NCBI GenBank assembly: GCA_004552615.1 | Contig: SFNZ01000077.1 | Coordinates: forward strand, 1-9,873 | Length of the DNA stretch: 9,873 bases | DNA from: Bacteroidales bacterium | Lineage (GTDB): Bacteria > Bacteroidota > Bacteroidia > Bacteroidales > UBA932 | Direction: 5' to 3' | Shown here: positions 5,857 through 9,873 of the stretch, piece by piece | How the letters are laid out: each line of letters begins with the position of its first letter | Numbering within the stretch: the first letter of the stretch is position 1 | Made by a program: the position numbers and the translations under genes | The notes under the pieces: model-generated | Databases searched by the model: none | Told to the model about the DNA's origin: nothing | The model's input: only the letters and a program-made list of their open reading frames with translations

Positions 5857-8739
5857 TCAGTTCTTCTCCCGGTAAACGCTGACAAACCTGTCCCCGGTAG
5901 CGAGCCTGCGCGCAATCTTCCGGATATCAGACGGTTTCAGGGAATGAATTATTCCCTCATAATCATCCGGCTTCCGGATACCGTACCTCACATATTGCTC
6001 TATGTCATACAGCCTTGAATACAGGGAACGGACTGAAGCCTCCTCCTGCTCCCTGTGCCTCTTGACAAGATACCTCACGGCCTTTTCGAACTCCTCGTCC
6101 GAAGGATCGTTCCGGCTGATATCGTCAATCACGGTCTCCACGTCACCTATGAGAATATCCGTCATGGCCGGACGCGTCTTGAACGCCACCTCCGACTCCA
6201 CAAGTCCCGTCTCTGAAGAAGAACCCGGATTGTTGAATCCCTTGTGCGGGAAGGCAGTATTGAACCTCTGTGAATAGAATGACACATGGTATGTTCCGCC
6301 TCTCTCCTCCCGGATGAGATTCAGATATCTGTCGGACATTATATAATCCAGGATGTCCAGGGCAATGTCGTTGCGGTGATTTGCAGGTATCTGAGCCTTG
6401 AAATCATAAGCTACCGACGTCTTCGGCTCCCCTGATACCACGAATACCGTATCCACGACCACCTTTCCCTTGTACCGTGGCACGGAAGGGCGTACGAATG
6501 ACCTCACGGCAGGATTGCCGGCAGGACACAGCGAGGCAATATATTTCTCCACGAGCGGCTTGATAACCTCCTTGCCAGAAGAGGAACAGATATAAACCGA
6601 CATATTGGAGAAATCCCCGAAGGCGTTCCCGAACACACGGGATATAAAAGGCAGGTCAAGCACTGCAATAGCGGCGGAATCCGGATCCTCCCGCCAAGGA
6701 TCATCTCCCAGTCGAGCCCTCTGGGACATTTCCTCGAACTTCTTTTTGTCCGAAGCATTCGAAGACTTGTTGGAATTATTGAGTTTCCTGAATCTCGACA
6801 ACGTTTCCTGCGATCCGAAATACGGCTCAGCCAGCTGGAGATGCAACATCCTGAAAGCCGTCTCGATTTCCTTAGCACCGGCCGATACCGAGACACTGGC
6901 CGATTTCCGCCCGATGTCCAGGCCGACATTCACTCCGCCATATTCCGGAGTGCTCCTTATCTCCGACCTTGCGAGTCCCCTGAATCCTGCCTCACGCTTC
7001 AAATATGAGATAGCGGCCTTGGATTCCATGATACTGTCCTGAGGGCATGCCCCGAAACCGGTGTCGAAGAATACATGCATCATCAGCTTGGTCGCCGACT
7101 GCACGTCCCCGGCTCCGGACCAATATACGTCGGCCCCGTTGTCGAGATGCCAGACCTCCCCGTCAAAGCCCTTTGCCGGCGCGCAAGAAACAATCCGTCC
7201 AGGCTTTGCTGACAAAGATGTATCCACCTGACTGTAAACCACATAGTCAGGTTCAAGTTCCTCGTTCCGGACGGATGCAATAACAGCCCTCATACTGTCC
7301 GCAGACGGAAGAATGGATGCTTTGGACTCGTTGATGCTGTAGGAATATATCCGTTCGCTCCCGGTGAACATATCCCGAATATATCTTTCTATTTCCTCCT
7401 TGGTGATGGTCTCAGCCGCAGATGCCTGGATGGCACGCAGTTCATCCGGCCTGATGCACGGGAATCCGGAGAGGAAATTCTGTTTGCAGACATTCACCAG
7501 CATCTCGTTCGTTATATCCTCAGGATACATTTCCTCATAAAGATGCATCTTCTTGGAAACTTCGAAGAGAGCATGACGGAACTCGTCATCGGAAATCCCG
7601 TGTCGTACCACCCTGCCGATTTCCCTTTCGTAAAATGCCAGTGCTTCCAGAAGCAGGTCCTCCTTCTTCGGGGACATGGTGAACAGGGAAATATAATAAT
7701 CCGGCGCATACTGATTCGTTACGAGTACCGAAGACTTCAGCGGAGAATCCGCAGCCTTGGACTCCTTGGAGAAACGGGCTTCAACGATTGCAGTGGCCAC
7801 CTGACGGGCAATATTGTCCCTGTAGAACCCAACAGTATTCCTGTTCTCCCTTGCCGGATAACGCTGTTTGTGGATTACCTTGAGAGTATAATATTTGATT
7901 TCCGGGTCCACCATGTTCTCGAACAAAGGTTCGAGCAAAGGAGTCGGTCCATAGACTTCCTTCGGTGCAGGATTGACCGGAGCGGGAATGTCTGAGAACA
8001 TTCTGGCCACACGACTCTCCATCTCCTCCGGATTGAAATCGCCCACAATGATAATCGCCTGAAGGTCAGGCCTGTACCATTTGTGATAGAAGTCCAGGAT
8101 TTCCTGCCGCTTGAAGCCGTTGATGACATCCAGAGTCCCTATCACGAATCTTTTCTCCTGCTTTCCTCCCTTGAAAATCAACTTGTTCTGGCGCGTTGCC
8201 ATACGAGAACGCTGGTCATCCCTGCGGCGCCACTCCTCGCTGATGACTCCCCTTTCGGCATCCAGTGCATCCTGCTCGCAGGAAATGTCGCAGGACCAGT
8301 CGTGCAGGACCATCAGAACGGAATCCACGAAAGACTCCCTTACCAGCGGGATGGAGGAAAGATTGTACACCGTCTCGGTGCGGGCGGTGTAGGCATTCAC
8401 GTTGTAGCCGAAACGTACTCCTTCCTTCGCGAGGAAGCCGAGCAGTTCCTTGTCAGGATAATGCTTCGTGCCGTTGAAGGCCATGTGCTCCAGAAAATGC
8501 GCGAGCCCGTCCTGGTTGTCCTCCTCCTGCAAAGCTCCCACATTGTGTACTATATAGAAATCCGCACAGCCCTCGGGATTGGCGTTGCGGAGAATATAGT
8601 AGGTCATTCCGTTGTCGAGCCTGCCTACCTTGAAATCACTGTCATCAGCGATATGTCCGTCCGGTACACCTGCCACAAGCGGCAGGGCGGAGAAGGCCAT
8701 GACCATCAGGGCCATCAATCTTTTAATTGTACTTTTCAT
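5857..8739 (-). CDS. Secreted two-half M16 family zinc metallopeptidase
   Basis: A 960-residue protein from the ATG at 8739. This start gives a signal peptide (MKSTIKRLMALMVMAF..., cleavage near LVAG). An in-frame ATG at 8823 would add 28 polar residues ahead of the signal and cross a hairpin, so it is less likely. The inverted zinc motif is H81-F-L-E84-H85, with the third ligand E162 in AERGVISEE, 77 residues later. RFVIGTLDVIN and FYHKWYRPDLQAIIIVGDF (about 197-235) start the first M16_C-like domain. The second half lacks HxxEH, as expected, but keeps the substrate-binding pair R810 and Y817 in REERGGTYHV. It thus has a full active site in one chain, like the large M16 enzymes (pitrilysin/PqqL type), and probably degrades peptides in the periplasm. 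It follows the barrel protein gene in the same direction with a hairpin in between. Confidence 0.93.
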   Translation of the reverse strand: MKSTIKRLMALMVMAFSALPLVAGVPDGHIADDSDFKVGRLDNGMTYYILRNANPEGCADFYIVHNVGALQEEDNQDGLAHFLEHMAFNGTKHYPDKELLGFLAKEGVRFGYNVNAYTARTETVYNLSSIPLVRESFVDSVLMVLHDWSCDISCEQDALDAERGVISEEWRRRDDQRSRMATRQNKLIFKGGKQEKRFVIGTLDVINGFKRQEILDFYHKWYRPDLQAIIIVGDFNPEEMESRVARMFSDIPAPVNPAPKEVYGPTPLLEPLFENMVDPEIKYYTLKVIHKQRYPARENRNTVGFYRDNIARQVATAIVEARFSKESKAADSPLKSSVLVTNQYAPDYYISLFTMSPKKEDLLLEALAFYEREIGRVVRHGISDDEFRHALFEVSKKMHLYEEMYPEDITNEMLVNVCKQNFLSGFPCIRPDELRAIQASAAETITKEEIERYIRDMFTGSERIYSYSINESKASILPSADSMRAVIASVRNEELEPDYVVYSQVDTSLSAKPGRIVSCAPAKGFDGEVWHLDNGADVYWSGAGDVQSATKLMMHVFFDTGFGACPQDSIMESKAAISYLKREAGFRGLARSEIRSTPEYGGVNVGLDIGRKSASVSVSAGAKEIETAFRMLHLQLAEPYFGSQETLSRFRKLNNSNKSSNASDKKKFEEMSQRARLGDDPWREDPDSAAIAVLDLPFISRVFGNAFGDFSNMSVYICSSSGKEVIKPLVEKYIASLCPAGNPAVRSFVRPSVPRYKGKVVVDTVFVVSGEPKTSVAYDFKAQIPANHRNDIALDILDYIMSDRYLNLIREERGGTYHVSFYSQRFNTAFPHKGFNNPGSSSETGLVESEVAFKTRPAMTDILIGDVETVIDDISRNDPSDEEFEKAVRYLVKRHREQEEASVRSLYSRLYDIEQYVRYGIRKPDDYEGIIHSLKPSDIRKIARRLATGDRFVSVYREKN

Positions 8740-8774
8740 ACTATCAAAAATTTTTACATTTATAAAAATTTTAT

Positions 8775-8809
8775 GAGAGTATGATAGCCGTTCGCTATCG
8801 CTCACTCTC
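8775..8809 (-). terminator. Terminator-like hairpin between the barrel and M16 genes
   Basis: GAGAGT (8775-8780) pairs with ACTCTC (8804-8809) and GATAGC (8783-8788) pairs with GCTATC (8794-8799), around a 5-base loop and with a small internal bulge. On the minus strand it lies 10 bases after the stop codon of the barrel gene and is followed by ATAAAATTTTTATAAATG. This fits a terminator or attenuating hairpin, with the M16 gene starting 35 bases further on from an AT-rich leader. Confidence 0.6.
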
Positions 8810-8819
8810 ACGATGAAAA

Positions 8820-9873
8820 TCATTTGATATCGCCCTTGGGCGAAAATATATCAAAGATTTTCATGTTCGGTTTCATATCCGCAGTCCCGGACAATGATAC
8901 ATAACCCGCAATGTTCTTGTTGAACTCCCGCATATATTTGAATATCAGTCTATTGACAGCCCCTGTGGCAACACGGTATTCATAATCCCTGTCCAGATAC
9001 GTGTCCTGGACTGCAGGTTTGGATGAAGTGGAACTTGCTATGGTATAGTCCTCGTTCTTCGTCCCCGAACCGGACCTCAGGCGTACGTCAAGCCCGAGCC
9101 CGTAAATATTCTTGCCCCTGATTATGTTCCTGTACACGTTCATATCCAAGGCATAAGTGAGGAGGTCCTGATCCCTGCAGAAAGGATAAACCGTGGCCGT
9201 CTGTGTCCTGTTGAACAGAGTAATGGCAGAACCGAATTCCCACACCGGCAATTTGCCTTCAGTACCGGCATATCCGGTATAGGAAACCGACGCATTTACA
9301 TCCTGCCTGTCGAGGACCTCGTTCTTGCCACCGTATTCCACTTTGGTGCTCTCTCCTGGCACATAATTCTCCTTGAACACGTTCTTGTCATTGCCAATGG
9401 TCTCATATCCGGCGTCAATACCTATCCTGTGAAGCACTCGCCTGCCGTGTATGAGGTATGTGCCCGAATACTTGAATACCATCCCGCCGTGCTCCGTGAA
9501 CACAGGAGTCGTGGATGTTCGCTTGCCATAATAACCTTCCCTGTACAGGACAGTGATTTCATTGAAGAAATCATTATTCCCGGAGAAATCCAGTTGCAGG
9601 GAACCTCCGTAATAATGGTTCACGAGAAGTCTGTGGGACTTGAGCAGGAGGAATCCGCTGAGATTATTTAGAAGTTCCCTCGTTCCGAAATATCCGCCAT
9701 AATCCACCAACGAATAATACTGCTTGTCCGTAGTCCCGTAAATACCGGCCTCGACAGCCTCTATCTTCTTGGTATATATAGCATTGATTCCGGCAGTGAA
9801 TTTATCGGAAGCCTGCCATGCCGCCCCTGCACCGAGGTCGAGATTCATCACGGAATTGGAAAATCTCGGGTCC
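8820..9873 (-). CDS. DUF6850-like outer-membrane beta-barrel protein, N-terminus beyond the window
   Basis: The frame is open to the right edge (351 codons); the GTG at 9851 is internal, since DPRFSNS is encoded upstream of it without a stop. The protein consists of alternating-residue strands rich in Tyr, Gly and Phe (for example QYYSLVDYGGYFG, HYYGGSLQLDF, GYVSLSGTADM), typical of a beta-barrel. The DPRFSNS...LGAGAAW opening and the sequence style match the DUF6850 family of Bacteroidota outer-membrane proteins, whose genes often sit near TonB-dependent receptor systems. No substrate is known to me. The C-terminus (IFDIFSPKGDIK) lacks the usual final aromatic residue. The TGA stop overlaps an in-frame ATG of the M16 frame (ATGA at 8823-8820), which is probably not the M16 start. 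Confidence 0.8.
   Translation of the reverse strand, partial: DPRFSNSVMNLDLGAGAAWQASDKFTAGINAIYTKKIEAVEAGIYGTTDKQYYSLVDYGGYFGTRELLNNLSGFLLLKSHRLLVNHYYGGSLQLDFSGNNDFFNEITVLYREGYYGKRTSTTPVFTEHGGMVFKYSGTYLIHGRRVLHRIGIDAGYETIGNDKNVFKENYVPGESTKVEYGGKNEVLDRQDVNASVSYTGYAGTEGKLPVWEFGSAITLFNRTQTATVYPFCRDQDLLTYALDMNVYRNIIRGKNIYGLGLDVRLRSGSGTKNEDYTIASSTSSKPAVQDTYLDRDYEYRVATGAVNRLIFKYMREFNKNIAGYVSLSGTADMKPNMKIFDIFSPKGDIK

Noticed and set aside
8083..8784. 233-codon plus-strand frame
   Set aside because: Antisense to the N-terminal zinc-binding half of the M16 peptidase; no recognisable domain.
8740..8823. M16 start at 8823 giving 988 residues
   Set aside because: The extension places polar residues ahead of a good signal peptide and crosses a terminator-like hairpin; 8739 is preferred.

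Overview
The window looks like chromosomal DNA from a Bacteroidales bacterium (phylum Bacteroidota). The evidence is an S46 dipeptidyl-peptidase, a DUF6850-type outer-membrane barrel, a long M16 peptidase, the near absence of Shine-Dalgarno sequences, a tRNA gene without encoded CCA, and a TTTG-N20-TAnnTTTG promoter of the Bacteroides type. Genus cannot be fixed from this sequence. Every gene I can support lies on the minus strand, so transcription runs from high to low coordinates.

Reading in the direction of transcription: (1) 9873-8820, the C-terminal 351 codons of a DUF6850-like outer-membrane beta-barrel protein, cut by the window edge. (2) A terminator-like hairpin at 8809-8775. (3) 8739-5857, a secreted two-half M16 zinc peptidase with a complete active site. 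(4) A short gap with an AT-rich hairpin at 5854-5833. (5) 5793-3745, a multi-pass membrane polyferredoxin of the NapH/CcoG type with a long C-terminal extension that contains an HMA-like fold. (6) After only 12 bases, 3732-1444, a secreted S46 serine dipeptidyl-peptidase, DPP7-like by its specificity residue. The S46 gene carries an extra ~56-residue stretch just before the catalytic serine motif that appears to be read in the wrong frame. (7) A Bacteroides-type promoter and a tRNA-Ser(GCT) gene at 1340-1252. (8) A highly structured, partly duplicated repeat region at 1252-936. (9) 824-1, the N-terminal 274 codons of an AAA_14/DUF4143-type ATPase preceded by a 27-base palindrome.

Two secreted peptidases and an outer-membrane barrel suggest envelope and periplasmic handling of peptides. 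The membrane iron-sulfur protein probably moves electrons between the quinone pool or cytoplasm and the envelope. It shares a tight gene pair with the S46 peptidase, but no functional link between them is shown by the sequence.

The parts most worth a second look are the repeat region attached directly to the 3' end of tRNA-Ser, which can fold into a large cloverleaf and carries copies of the tRNA end, and the out-of-frame insert in the S46 peptidase. No CRISPR array, insertion sequence, phage gene or recognisable defence operon is present. The DUF4143-type ATPase is the only gene of the accessory kind.
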